From positions 80,142-144,141 of the forward strand of contig JBIOHP010000009.1 of the NCBI GenBank assembly GCA_044449065.1: a DNA stretch of 64,000 bases. The letters run 5' to 3'. How positions within the stretch are numbered: the first letter of the stretch is position 1; each line of letters opens with the position of its first letter. The stretch is from JBIOHP01 sp044449065. Lineage in GTDB: Bacteria; Bacteroidota; Ignavibacteria; UBA10030; SZUA-254. Positions 1-8,182 of this stretch are shown in pieces. The translations under genes were made by a program, and so were the position numbers. The notes below the pieces were generated by a model, which saw nothing but the letters and a program-made list of their open reading frames with translations, made no database searches and was not told the DNA's origin.

Positions 1-2
1 AA

Positions 3-422
3 ATTAAGCTTGGCAGGTTGTATATGGCGCTCACACTTGCAAGATTCAATGGAAAAAGCGTATCTTTATCGAGTGCGGGTATGCCCCCGGCATACCTCTA
101 CCGGAATAGTGATGGTTCGATTGAGGAAATATTGCTCAAAGCTGTGCCGCTCGGCTCGATGAAAAATTTTCCGTACTCTTTGTACGAAACATCGATGGAA
201 AAGGGGGATACCCTGCTATTTTTAACTGATGGTCTGCCCGAACAGAAGAACGGCAATGGCGAGATGTTTGATTATTCGAAAATTATCGATTTATTTAAAT
301 CAGTTTCGGACTGTACGCCTGAGAAGATTATCACACACTTGGTGAAGGAAGGAGACGCCTGGATGAATGGTGTTGTCCAGGATGATGATATTACACTCTT
401 AGTGATACGAAGAAAAGAATAG
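3..422 (+). CDS. SpoIIE-type PP2C serine phosphatase, C-terminal part (cut by window edge)
   Basis: The reading frame is open to the left edge, so only the last 140 or so residues of a larger protein are present. They match the C-terminal half of the SpoIIE/RsbU PP2C-like phosphatase domain: a 'SSAGMPPA' loop, 'PLGSM', the 'LLFLTDGLPE' strand and the closing 'QDDDITLLVI' with its metal-binding aspartates. Enzymes of this family dephosphorylate STAS-domain anti-sigma antagonists. That fits the kinase and STAS genes that follow on the same strand. The sensory N-terminus lies outside the window. A second phosphatase of the same family closes the cluster at 1284. Confidence 0.88.
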   Translation: MKLGRLYMALTLARFNGKSVSLSSAGMPPAYLYRNSDGSIEEILLKAVPLGSMKNFPYSLYETSMEKGDTLLFLTDGLPEQKNGNGEMFDYSKIIDLFKSVSDCTPEKIITHLVKEGDAWMNGVVQDDDITLLVIRRKE

Positions 423-496
423 ATTGATTTCAAAGCTATTGAGAACATTTTGTCCCGATTTATCATAACAGTCATTATGAAGGAGAACACGCGCGT

Positions 497-913
497 ATGA
501 AAGATGTTGTTTCGTTAAAGATAGAACTACCCAAAATACCCGATATAGAGCTGGTCGCTGTTGAGGGGTTGGATAGATTGGCGCATTTTCTGGAAATATC
601 CGAAGAAAAGATCGGTGAAGCGCGTCTCCTGGTAACTGAAGCTATCATCAACGGTCTGGAACACGGAGGAGAGGATAACCCGAAAGTAAATGTAGAATTT
701 ACGATGACAACGAAAGAACTTACTATCTTTGTCAGAGATTTTGGAAAGGGGTTCGAACCGACCTCGATTGAGGATCCGGATATTCGCAATAAAATTGGGT
801 CAAAGAATAAGCGCGGCTGGGGATTAAAGGTTATGAAATCAATGTCAGATGATTTTAAAATAGAATCAAATAACGCTGGGACAAAAATAACCATCAAAAA
901 GTTACTCGCCTAA
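497..913 (+). CDS. RsbW/SpoIIAB-like anti-sigma factor serine kinase (GHKL ATPase)
   Basis: This 138-residue protein is a compact GHKL ATPase (HATPase_c_2 type). The N box is at residues 47-57 (TEAIINGLEHG, with the Mg-binding Asn52), the G1 box 'DFGKGF' at 81-86, and a G2-like 'RGWGLKVMKSM' at 106-116. In known partner-switching systems such kinases bind either a sigma factor or another target, or phosphorylate a STAS antagonist. An AAGGAG ribosome site lies about 10 bases before the ATG. It is 11 bases upstream of the STAS gene, so the two are probably co-transcribed and act as a pair. No sigma factor gene is adjacent, so the output target is unknown. Confidence 0.88.
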   Translation: MKDVVSLKIELPKIPDIELVAVEGLDRLAHFLEISEEKIGEARLLVTEAIINGLEHGGEDNPKVNVEFTMTTKELTIFVRDFGKGFEPTSIEDPDIRNKIGSKNKRGWGLKVMKSMSDDFKIESNNAGTKITIKKLLA

Positions 914-923
914 AGGAGAAATT

Positions 924-1271
924 ATGGATCAGCCTTTCACATTAACATCGGAAGTGCGGGGGACTGCGCTCGTCATCGCTACTTCAGGGTATGTGAACAA
1001 TATCGGCGGTGAAGCAATTGCAAAGGAATTCGACCGTCATTTTGAAAAAAATATTATGCATATCGTTATCAATCTCGCTCAATCAAAAGTTGTTAATTCC
1101 ATCGGGATGTCGTTCCTTCTTGAAATCATTGAGAAACTTCAGGAAGCTGATGGTAAAGTAATTTTCTCGAATCTTGATCCGGCCGTCGATAAAATGCTGA
1201 CGATTATGGGTATCTTCAAATTTGCCGGAAAAGCGGCGAATGTCGATGAAGCAATAAATATGTTTGGTTAA
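924..1271 (+). CDS. STAS-domain anti-sigma factor antagonist
   Basis: This is a 115-residue single STAS domain. The switch-loop region reads 'VVNSIGMSFL' around residues 56-65. By alignment with SpoIIAA/RsbV, Ser59 is the likely phosphorylated serine, although the usual preceding Asp is Asn here. The C-terminal 'VDKMLTIMGIFKF' also fits the family. An AAAGGAG site lies 5-8 bases before the ATG. It sits directly between its presumed kinase (497) and phosphatase (1284), the standard order for a partner switch. Phosphorylation by the kinase and dephosphorylation by either flanking phosphatase is inferred from the family. Confidence 0.88.
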   Translation: MDQPFTLTSEVRGTALVIATSGYVNNIGGEAIAKEFDRHFEKNIMHIVINLAQSKVVNSIGMSFLLEIIEKLQEADGKVIFSNLDPAVDKMLTIMGIFKFAGKAANVDEAINMFG

Positions 1272-1283
1272 AATTTCAATACT

Positions 1284-2897
1284 ATGATAAAGAACAGGGG
1301 CACAGTTCTCGATAATTTATCGGATCACATTGAATCTCTCAGGAAGCAAATACGCCGATTACCGAAAAATGCGTCCGTAAAGGATATCGGCATTTTGTTT
1401 TCAAGCGTCCTCCGCGAGATCTATCCAAACGCGGTGGTCGAACTATCCTATCGCACCGGTGTTTCACCCGATTGGCAAAATATTGTGGAGAGTGAATCAG
1501 GTTGGCTGAAACAATTTATTTCTCTTCCGGGGAGTAAAAAACCAACACCCTGTGAAATTCATAAAACCGAACATGGTATCGCTATTATTCAAACGCTAAC
1601 GGATGCTTCCTCAGTTGGATTAGCTGTGTCGGGGAAAGACTCAGGTGTGGAACTCTCGGATATTGATTTGCTAACGATGAAACTTTTTATACACCTTTTT
1701 GATAGCGCCTATCAGGATATGGTGTATCGGCGTAATGAGAAAGGATTAGTGTTTTCTCTTAATCATAGAATCCTTCAACTCAATAGTCTCATTGATACGG
1801 GTATCGAGATTGCAAGTCTTGACTCTGTTTCGTCTCCATATCGGTTAGCGCTTGAACGTGCGGCGTCGTTGACAAATGCATCTAAGGGGATCGTACGAGT
1901 CACCCGGGGCGGGGTGCTTGAGGGAGAATATACTTTTCCAGATGGCATTTCGATTGGAAAATCGTTGAACGAGAAAAGCGCCATTATCACAAAGTTTACA
2001 TTTTTAAACGACGAGTATTCTTTTCAACTCGTCGAAAAAGAAAGCCGAACCGGTATCGTTCCGTTCGACGAAACGGATCAACTCTTGCTCGACGCCTTAG
2101 CGCGCCAGGTTCAAGCATCGCTGGAAAACCGATTTCTCCATCAGCAAGCTTTGGAAAAGCAACGCATTGAACAGGAAATGAAAGTGGCTGCCACTATCCA
2201 GCAGAAAATTATTCCTAAATCTCTTCCTGCTATCCCGGGTTATGGTCTCGCAGGCAAAAATATACCATCCAAATCCGTTGGGGGAGATTATTACGATTGT
2301 ATCCTTCTACCCGATGGAAGATATGCCCTGGTTATCGCGGACGTTACGGGAAAAGGGGTTCCGGCTGCCCTCCTTGTCAGCAGTTTACATGCATATCTAA
2401 CGGCATATTTCGAAACATCAAATTCGATATCCGAACTCGCAGGCAAATTGAACAAGGCGCTCTATAACGCAACAACTGATGACAAGTTTGTTACTGCAAT
2501 TATCATCGTGCTCTCTCCCGAAACCGGAGAAATAGAATATTCAAATGCAGGACATAACGAGGCATTTATTCTAAGAAACGATAATTCCGTGTACGAGCTT
2601 AAGATTGGCGGGTTCCCGTTGGGAGCTCTCGATTTGGGACTCCAATATAAAAGCGAAAAGTTAACGATCGGAAAAGGCGAGAGTTTACTACTCTACACCG
2701 ATGGAGTGACCGAAGCGTCGAACGAAGCTGAAGAATTTTATGAACATAAAGTCGACCTTCGTGATTTCCTCGTTCAGAATAAAACGCCCAATGCTGAAAC
2801 GTTCATTACCAAGCTGATTGCTGACGTTAAAAAATTCACAGGTTCCGCCCCCCAAAATGACGATATAACCGCCTTGTATCTTTATCGCATACCGTAA
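1284..2897 (+). CDS. GAF-like sensor plus SpoIIE-type serine phosphatase
   Basis: In this 537-residue protein, residues about 160-295 look like a GAF-type sensory domain. A coiled linker with 'EQEMKVAATIQQKI' (about 297-310) leads into a PP2C/SpoIIE phosphatase domain (about 310-535). The metal-binding motif 'SVGGDYYDC' is near residue 330, 'VIADVTGKG' near 350, 'LLLYTDGVTEAS' near 470 and the closing 'QNDDITALYL' at the end. No transmembrane segment is evident, so a cytosolic signal is likely. The gene is 12 bases after the STAS gene. Its likely role is to dephosphorylate that antagonist and release the kinase's target. A perfect hairpin terminator follows at 2998. Confidence 0.9.
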   Translation: MIKNRGTVLDNLSDHIESLRKQIRRLPKNASVKDIGILFSSVLREIYPNAVVELSYRTGVSPDWQNIVESESGWLKQFISLPGSKKPTPCEIHKTEHGIAIIQTLTDASSVGLAVSGKDSGVELSDIDLLTMKLFIHLFDSAYQDMVYRRNEKGLVFSLNHRILQLNSLIDTGIEIASLDSVSSPYRLALERAASLTNASKGIVRVTRGGVLEGEYTFPDGISIGKSLNEKSAIITKFTFLNDEYSFQLVEKESRTGIVPFDETDQLLLDALARQVQASLENRFLHQQALEKQRIEQEMKVAATIQQKIIPKSLPAIPGYGLAGKNIPSKSVGGDYYDCILLPDGRYALVIADVTGKGVPAALLVSSLHAYLTAYFETSNSISELAGKLNKALYNATTDDKFVTAIIIVLSPETGEIEYSNAGHNEAFILRNDNSVYELKIGGFPLGALDLGLQYKSEKLTIGKGESLLLYTDGVTEASNEAEEFYEHKVDLRDFLVQNKTPNAETFITKLIADVKKFTGSAPQNDDITALYLYRIP

Positions 2898-2997
2898 TTA
2901 TTTTAAGCATGCTCAATCAGGTGCTGCTTATTCATAGCGTATGTGAAACAATGCAATGCATTAACATTATTGTGGGGTCAGAAAGATAGTACAAGTC

Positions 2998-3026
2998 AAA
3001 GAGGGCGCTCAAACAGCGCCCTCTTT
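2998..3026 (+). terminator. Rho-independent terminator after the phosphatase
   Basis: A perfect 12-bp stem (2998-3009 with 3015-3026) with a 5-base loop ends in TTT. It lies about 100 bases after the last gene of the partner-switching cluster. The stem is symmetrical (AAA/TTT ends) and could work on either strand. Confidence 0.7.
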
Positions 3027-3121
3027 AGCTGCCCGGCGAGGAGAATTTGTTGCAACAGTATGGAATCGGGTGAGATGACTTCCAAAGGTTCTAAAGATAT
3101 AAAAAGGAAACCTGCGTGAGT

Positions 3122-3158
3122 AATACAAAACCCCGGCAATGAACCGGGGTTTTGTATT
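3122..3158 (-). terminator. Terminator of tRNA-Arg
   Basis: A perfect 15-bp inverted repeat (3122-3136 with 3144-3158) with a 7-base loop. On the minus strand it starts two bases after the tRNA-Arg discriminator base, and its 3' arm carries a T-run, as expected for a tRNA terminator. Confidence 0.75.
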
Positions 3159-3159
3159 G

Positions 3160-3233
3160 TGCGCCAGAAGGGAGTCGAACCCCTAACCCTCAGCTCCGTA
3201 GGCTGATGCTCTATCCAGTTGAGCTACTGGCGC
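3160..3233 (-). tRNA. tRNA-Arg (anticodon ACG)
   Basis: The complement folds as a complete 74-base cloverleaf. It has acceptor GCGCCAG/CTGGCGC, D arm GCTC/GAGC, anticodon loop CTACGGA with anticodon ACG, and T arm AGGGG-TTCGACT-CCCTT. No CCA is encoded. The first 22 bases of the tRNA plus one upstream base are duplicated at 20764-20786 next to an integrase remnant, so this gene was probably an integration target. Confidence 0.95.
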
Positions 3234-3234
3234 G
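3212..3234. repeat. Putative attachment-site copy within tRNA-Arg (left end of island)
   Basis: This 23-bp segment covers the tRNA-Arg 5' end through the D loop (complement of TATCCAGTTGAGC...GGCGCG). It recurs exactly at 20764-20786. The two copies are in the same orientation and about 17.55 kb apart, which is the arrangement left by site-specific integration at a tRNA gene. Confidence 0.6.
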
Positions 3235-3666
3235 CGTTTTTTAAAGCAATTTTTTACTGATTTTGCATCTATCTGTTAGCAGTTTGTTAGCAGACATCTT
3301 TTTGCTAATATCCTAAAATTCTTTGCACTTCGTATGTAAACTACAAAAATTTGATAAGAATGTCAACCTTTTTTAGGGGAAGGAATCGGTCATCCTAAGG
3401 GGGCAAAATAAATGTTGAGTCATGCCAAGTAATGACCCGAGCATATAGAAAGATACCGAAGTACCGGATCGTGCTCCTGCCACGTTTGCGCGGTGGATGA
3501 GGGGGAAGTTGAAAACCGAGGAAAGCTCAAGGAGTGTTTAGATTCACCTCTGAAGTTATTGATAGAATAAGTAAATCTTCTCGTCAACCATGTCTGAATT
3601 GCAATTATCTTGCTTCTTGCAGTTGACGCACTTGCTTCTTACGGGCGGGGTTCTTAAGTTTAGTCA
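3235..3666. other. Non-coding stretch right of tRNA-Arg
   Basis: No convincing gene is visible. Positions 3273-3292 hold two closely spaced copies of a GTTAGC motif (CTGTTAGC, 5 bases, GTTAGCA). A similar pair occurs inverted at 20367-20387, beside the integrase remnant. The rest (3400-3660) is unassigned leader sequence in front of the sensor kinase. Confidence 0.5.
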
Positions 3667-6600
3667 ATGTTTTCTTATTCACCTATGGATAATCGGGTTT
3701 TATCCCGATGCGCTGTCATAAAGTATGGACTTGCCGTTCTCGCTCTTGTTATCGTCTTACTCAGTAGTGCAAGCTCTCAGACGGCTCTTTTTTCTGAAGA
3801 TGCGCGTTGGAAACAATTCACGACTGAATCGGGCCTCCCATCGAACGATATCGAGGAAGTAGCAGAGACGGCTGATTCCACCCTGTGGGTAGTCGCCGGC
3901 TCGCACCTCCTATGGTTTGATGGTTTCGAGTGGATATCTACAGACAGCCAACTCGGCATTCACGGGGATTACCGCGCCGGGATTTTTTGTGTTACCGGTG
4001 ACAGTCTCATCGTTTTTGCCATCTCTCCCACAAAACCTGCTGATTACTATATCGGCTCTAAAGAGGGTTTTCATCTAATTCAATCTCCAGGTGTGTGCTC
4101 GGGCGTTGTCAAATTTGGACCAGATAGGTATTTGGTTCGCGCCGATACTTCCCTTTATCTCAGCAGAAAAAACTCGCCGGGAACATTCGAACCGTTCCAA
4201 GAGTTTGTGGGAACAACGGTATCCGATCTTCTGCAAACGAAGAACGGGCATGTGTTCGTCAGCGCTTCATCGGGTTTCTATCGATGGAGTGAAAGGAAAT
4301 GGACAAAATTGATCCCCGCCGGAGTATTTCCAGTCAATATGACCACCGGAGGGTTAGCTGAGAACGACAATGGGACGGGGATTGCTCAATTTACGGTACC
4401 GTACGAGAAGGAGGGGATCTGGGACTGGACGTCTTCCGGTAAACCGCGACACAATACGAGTGAACGAGTCGACCAGAGTATCGCACTCGATATCGGTCCA
4501 CACGATGAAGCCATTATTGTTTACCGTTCGGGGGACGTTCGGTGGAGAGAGCACGGCGTCTGGACGTCGGTTCCGGAACTGGAGTCGCGCGCCCGTGATA
4601 TTACGTCTGTGAAATTTCGTTCAAATGGGGATCTGTTGATTGGAACAAGAAATGGATTGATGATTGTCAAGCGATCCTCATCGAACTGGAGATTTCTTAC
4701 GCATACTCCTCCCGACCCGCGCAATAGCGTTAACGAGCTTCTGAAGGCGAGGGACGGAAGTTTATGGATCGGCTCTTCGGGAGGAATCGAGCATCGTGCA
4801 GCGGATGGATCGTACGCCTTTATCAATGAAATCGGCAGCCAGGTAGTGTACGCCATCACCGCCTTAGGGGAAGATTCCACAGGATCCATCTGGGCCGGGA
4901 GCGGGTCGGCGTTCACCGGCGCCTACCGGTTGGATCGTAATGGATGGAGCCATATTTCGATAGCCGACACAGGAGAGCAGGTCTACATCCACAAGATCCG
5001 AAAAGACCGGAACGGAGATCTTTGGTTCCTGGGGCTCAGGAAGTCTACAACGGACTCAAACGGTTCAGCTTTCCGACTTGAAGGCGATAGATTTATACGG
5101 TGGGGAGTGGATATGGCGGGCGGACGGGTGTATGACTTCTTAGAAAACCCGGACGGTTCCTACTGGTTTGCAACTTTTTCGGGAGTAAGCCGATGGAGCC
5201 CTCGCAACAAACTTCTCTCGTCCTTGCGGGGGAGAAAACCGGAAGAGAATCCGGACGGCGGTTCCTGGACACACTGGGATAAAGTACAGGGAATCGACAT
5301 CGGCAGGGTGACATCGCTCGCGCTCGATAATGAAAACAACGTCTGGTTTGGGTCGAACTTTTCTCAGGCTCCCTGGGTTTATGGAATAGGCCGGATCGAT
5401 AGGAACGATAGTTTGCATCTTTTTGGTCCGGGCGGCGGCTTCCCTGATGGAGCCATCTGGGATTTGAAATCGGATAGCGCCGGGCGGATCTGGATTGCTA
5501 CAATCAACGGACTCAACTGCTACGATCATGGAATGTGGCTGACTTATGACGAGCGGAGCGGATTGTCGTTTCCCAACCTCTGGCCCGTCCTTCCTCTTGG
5601 GAGCACAATTTATGTAGGGACGAAGGGCAAAGGCGTCGGAATCATGGATCTCGAAAAGATGGCTTCCTTTCCGCCAAGAATCTTGATTGAACGGCCGTTC
5701 ATCGATGAACGTTCGGCTCGGCTCGCTTGGAAAACGCTAACCTACTATAGCGAGGTAGAACCCCCGGAGGTAATGACTCGGTTCTGTATCGATGGCGCTG
5801 CGTGGTCGGATTGGTCGAAGCAGCACACCGTTGTGCTCGAAGGGCTGAATGCAGGGGAACATCGTTTGCAGGTGCAGGCAAAGAACCTGTATGGATGGTT
5901 TGAGCGCACTGGAACGACTGCGTCATTCACGGTTACCCCGGCCTGGTACAAGCGTACAGGCGCCGTTATCGCCTTCGGATTCATTGGATCAACCCTCGTA
6001 TGGTTGGCGGCGCTCTTGTTGATTCGTAAGCGAAGGTACGATCTTGCGCTCAGGAGCAGTGAAGCCAGATTCCGGGCGGTCGCAACCACGACCGCATCCG
6101 CGATATTCGTCTGGCGGGAGAAACAATTCTTGTATATAAATCCTTCCGCGGTTGAGCTCACCGGCTATCCGCTCGCAGAATTATACAGGAAAACGTTAGA
6201 GGAGATCGTTCACACGGAGAGCCTTGAATCGGTTAGACAACTCACCGGTAAATGGATGAACCAAATGGAGGGAGCCAAACGGTTCGAATGCCGGATTATA
6301 ACGAAAAATGGCGACCAAAAGTGGATTGATGTGACAGCAGGCCGGACGACATTTCAAGGTGGTGCGGCGACTATTGCATCGGCGTTCGATTGTACGGAAA
6401 AGAAGAAAGCAATGGAGGATCTTGCAGCGAGTGAGCGCCGGCTGCGTTCTATGGCGTCTGAATTGATTGAGACACAGACACGTGAACGCAAACGCCTCGC
6501 GGCATACTTGCATGATTCCATCGGCCAGGCCCTTTCGGTTGCGCGCATGAAAGTGGACGCCGTTACACATGCCGTGTCGATCGTGCGCGCCAAATCTGAT

Positions 6601-7167
6601 CGAATAGATGGTTCCCTCGATATGCCTGAAGAAGCCCTTGTTCATCTCGATAGTCTCTCTAACCTCATCAGAACGTCAATCAATGAAACGCGGGCATTGA
6701 CGTTCGAACTCAGCCCGCCCATCCTCTTCGACCTCGGTCTCGTGCCTGCCCTCGACTGGCTCATCGGAGAAATGGAACGGCAGCATGGACTCGCGGGGCG
6801 GTTGCGGAATTCTGCGGGGAAGTTTCTTCTCGCAGATGCAGCGCGCGATACTCTGTTTGAAGGAACACGAGAAATTCTTATGAATGTCATCAAGCATGCG
6901 CGCGCGCAGCATGTTGATGTGGACGTTGCGTTGGATAATTCGTCGGTTACGATTACCGTGCGCGACGACGGGATCGGATTCGATCTCGTAGCAATGAAAC
7001 AGCAATTATTGGAGAAGAAAAGTTTCGGTCTCGACCATCTCACCCGGCGGTTGAATGATCTTGGCGGGAAAATCGAAATCGTTTCAGAATGCGGAAAAGG
7101 AACGTGCGTGCGGCTGGTTGCTCCGATCATAAGATCGCAAAATCTCGCTGAAGGGAATAGTGAATGA
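3667..7167 (+). CDS. Membrane sensor histidine kinase with periplasmic two-component-regulator propellers
   Basis: This is a 1,166-residue sensor. An N-terminal membrane/signal segment (about 17-37) is followed by a long periplasmic region (about 40-690) of repeated 'SLWIGSSGGIE'-type motifs, typical of two-component-regulator propellers. A Y_Y_Y domain (about 690-762) and one transmembrane helix (about 765-787) follow. The cytoplasmic part has a PAS domain (about 798-918), a HisKA_3 dimerisation domain with 'YLHDSIGQ' (phospho-acceptor near His949) and a HATPase domain (about 1060-1155; N box 'EILMNVIKHA', G1 'DDGIGFD'). In Bacteroidota such sensors often detect extracellular polymers. The gene overlaps the next regulator by 4 bases (ATGA). 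A start at 3685 (second Met) is also possible. Confidence 0.92.
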   Translation: MFSYSPMDNRVLSRCAVIKYGLAVLALVIVLLSSASSQTALFSEDARWKQFTTESGLPSNDIEEVAETADSTLWVVAGSHLLWFDGFEWISTDSQLGIHGDYRAGIFCVTGDSLIVFAISPTKPADYYIGSKEGFHLIQSPGVCSGVVKFGPDRYLVRADTSLYLSRKNSPGTFEPFQEFVGTTVSDLLQTKNGHVFVSASSGFYRWSERKWTKLIPAGVFPVNMTTGGLAENDNGTGIAQFTVPYEKEGIWDWTSSGKPRHNTSERVDQSIALDIGPHDEAIIVYRSGDVRWREHGVWTSVPELESRARDITSVKFRSNGDLLIGTRNGLMIVKRSSSNWRFLTHTPPDPRNSVNELLKARDGSLWIGSSGGIEHRAADGSYAFINEIGSQVVYAITALGEDSTGSIWAGSGSAFTGAYRLDRNGWSHISIADTGEQVYIHKIRKDRNGDLWFLGLRKSTTDSNGSAFRLEGDRFIRWGVDMAGGRVYDFLENPDGSYWFATFSGVSRWSPRNKLLSSLRGRKPEENPDGGSWTHWDKVQGIDIGRVTSLALDNENNVWFGSNFSQAPWVYGIGRIDRNDSLHLFGPGGGFPDGAIWDLKSDSAGRIWIATINGLNCYDHGMWLTYDERSGLSFPNLWPVLPLGSTIYVGTKGKGVGIMDLEKMASFPPRILIERPFIDERSARLAWKTLTYYSEVEPPEVMTRFCIDGAAWSDWSKQHTVVLEGLNAGEHRLQVQAKNLYGWFERTGTTASFTVTPAWYKRTGAVIAFGFIGSTLVWLAALLLIRKRRYDLALRSSEARFRAVATTTASAIFVWREKQFLYINPSAVELTGYPLAELYRKTLEEIVHTESLESVRQLTGKWMNQMEGAKRFECRIITKNGDQKWIDVTAGRTTFQGGAATIASAFDCTEKKKAMEDLAASERRLRSMASELIETQTRERKRLAAYLHDSIGQALSVARMKVDAVTHAVSIVRAKSDRIDGSLDMPEEALVHLDSLSNLIRTSINETRALTFELSPPILFDLGLVPALDWLIGEMERQHGLAGRLRNSAGKFLLADAARDTLFEGTREILMNVIKHARAQHVDVDVALDNSSVTITVRDDGIGFDLVAMKQQLLEKKSFGLDHLTRRLNDLGGKIEIVSECGKGTCVRLVAPIIRSQNLAEGNSE

Positions 7168-7817
7168 AAACACGCGTCCTGATCGCGGATGATCATGGAG
7201 TCGTTCGCGATGGCGTCCGGATTTTTCTGACGCATGAACTCAACATGGAAGTTGTCGGTGAAGCTTCAGACGGAAAACAGGCGGCGCAACTCGCCCGGGA
7301 GCTGGTTCCGGACCTCGTCATCATCGATATAAACATGCCGGGAATGAACGGCATCGAATCGGCGAGGCAGATTTGCGCAGAGAATGAGAACGTGAAACTG
7401 ATCGCTCTTTCGATGCACAGCGATAAGCGGTACGTCACGGAAATGCTTAACCTTGGCGCTTCAGGGTACTTGCTCAAAGAATGCGCGTTCAAAGAACTCT
7501 CTGTGGCAATTCAAAAAGTGCTGAGCGGCAGAACGTATATTAGTCCCGAGATCGGCGGAGACGTTATTAAAGATTGTTTGGCGAAGCTTGGCATGACCGA
7601 TCCCGAAGCGTTCTCGCCGTTAACGCCCCGAGAGCGCCAGGTGCTCAAGCTCATCGCAGACGGAAAACACAACAAAGAGATAGCCGACTATCTGAACATG
7701 AGCATCAAAACCGTGGACGGGCACCGCCAGCATATTATGGAAAAATTAAATCTCCACACGGTCTCCGAACTTACAAAATACGCCATCCGGGAGGGCATCA
7801 CTAGCGTGGACCAGTAA
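7164..7817 (+). CDS. NarL/FixJ-family response regulator
   Basis: This 217-residue regulator has a receiver domain (1-120) with acidic pocket Asp9/Asp10, phospho-acceptor Asp55 ('VIIDINMPG'), Ser83 and Lys105 ('GYLLKE'). It ends in a LuxR-type helix-turn-helix (about 150-212; 'LTPRERQVLKLIADG', 'NKEIADYLNMSIKTV'). Its ATG overlaps the kinase stop, so the two are translationally coupled and are the cognate pair. The regulated genes are not shown by sequence. The three secreted proteins immediately downstream are the obvious candidates. Confidence 0.95.
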   Translation: MKTRVLIADDHGVVRDGVRIFLTHELNMEVVGEASDGKQAAQLARELVPDLVIIDINMPGMNGIESARQICAENENVKLIALSMHSDKRYVTEMLNLGASGYLLKECAFKELSVAIQKVLSGRTYISPEIGGDVIKDCLAKLGMTDPEAFSPLTPRERQVLKLIADGKHNKEIADYLNMSIKTVDGHRQHIMEKLNLHTVSELTKYAIREGITSVDQ

Positions 7818-8182
7818 GGAACCGCTCTTCCCGCATCCACTTTTTTCCAACCAAAGTTTAGTCGGAGATTCGCTCTTCATCATTTCGTTTTCCGTTCATT
7901 CTTCGGGATAGTACCTCCTTAATTTAATGCGGAAGAACTAAACCATCTGATAAAAGTTGGGGGTTCGCTCCAAACCGCTCACCCTGTGGGGTCACTATTT
8001 GCAGTTCACCTCCATTATCGCCCCTCCGTCCAATCAAGAATAGCTCAAAAAGGGCATTTTTCCCTCCAGAACAGGGTGAATACCCTATAGGTAAGCGCCT
8101 CCGGGAAACGTATCTTTGGGGTGCGATAAATCATGGAATGTCAGCAGCGTATTGTAAAACTTTCACATTCAAAGGAAATCCT
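7818..8182. other. Intergenic leader before the first T9SS protein gene
   Basis: No gene is visible. A TATCTTTG at 8111-8118 matches the Bacteroidota sigma -7 element TAnnTTTG, but no clear TTG -33 element is found at the right distance. It is only a weak candidate promoter for the gene at 8183. Confidence 0.3.

Noticed and set aside
6642..7235. Long minus-strand frame (197 codons) opposite the kinase and regulator
   Set aside because: It lies fully opposite two well-supported genes, with no family resemblance and composition of an antisense frame.
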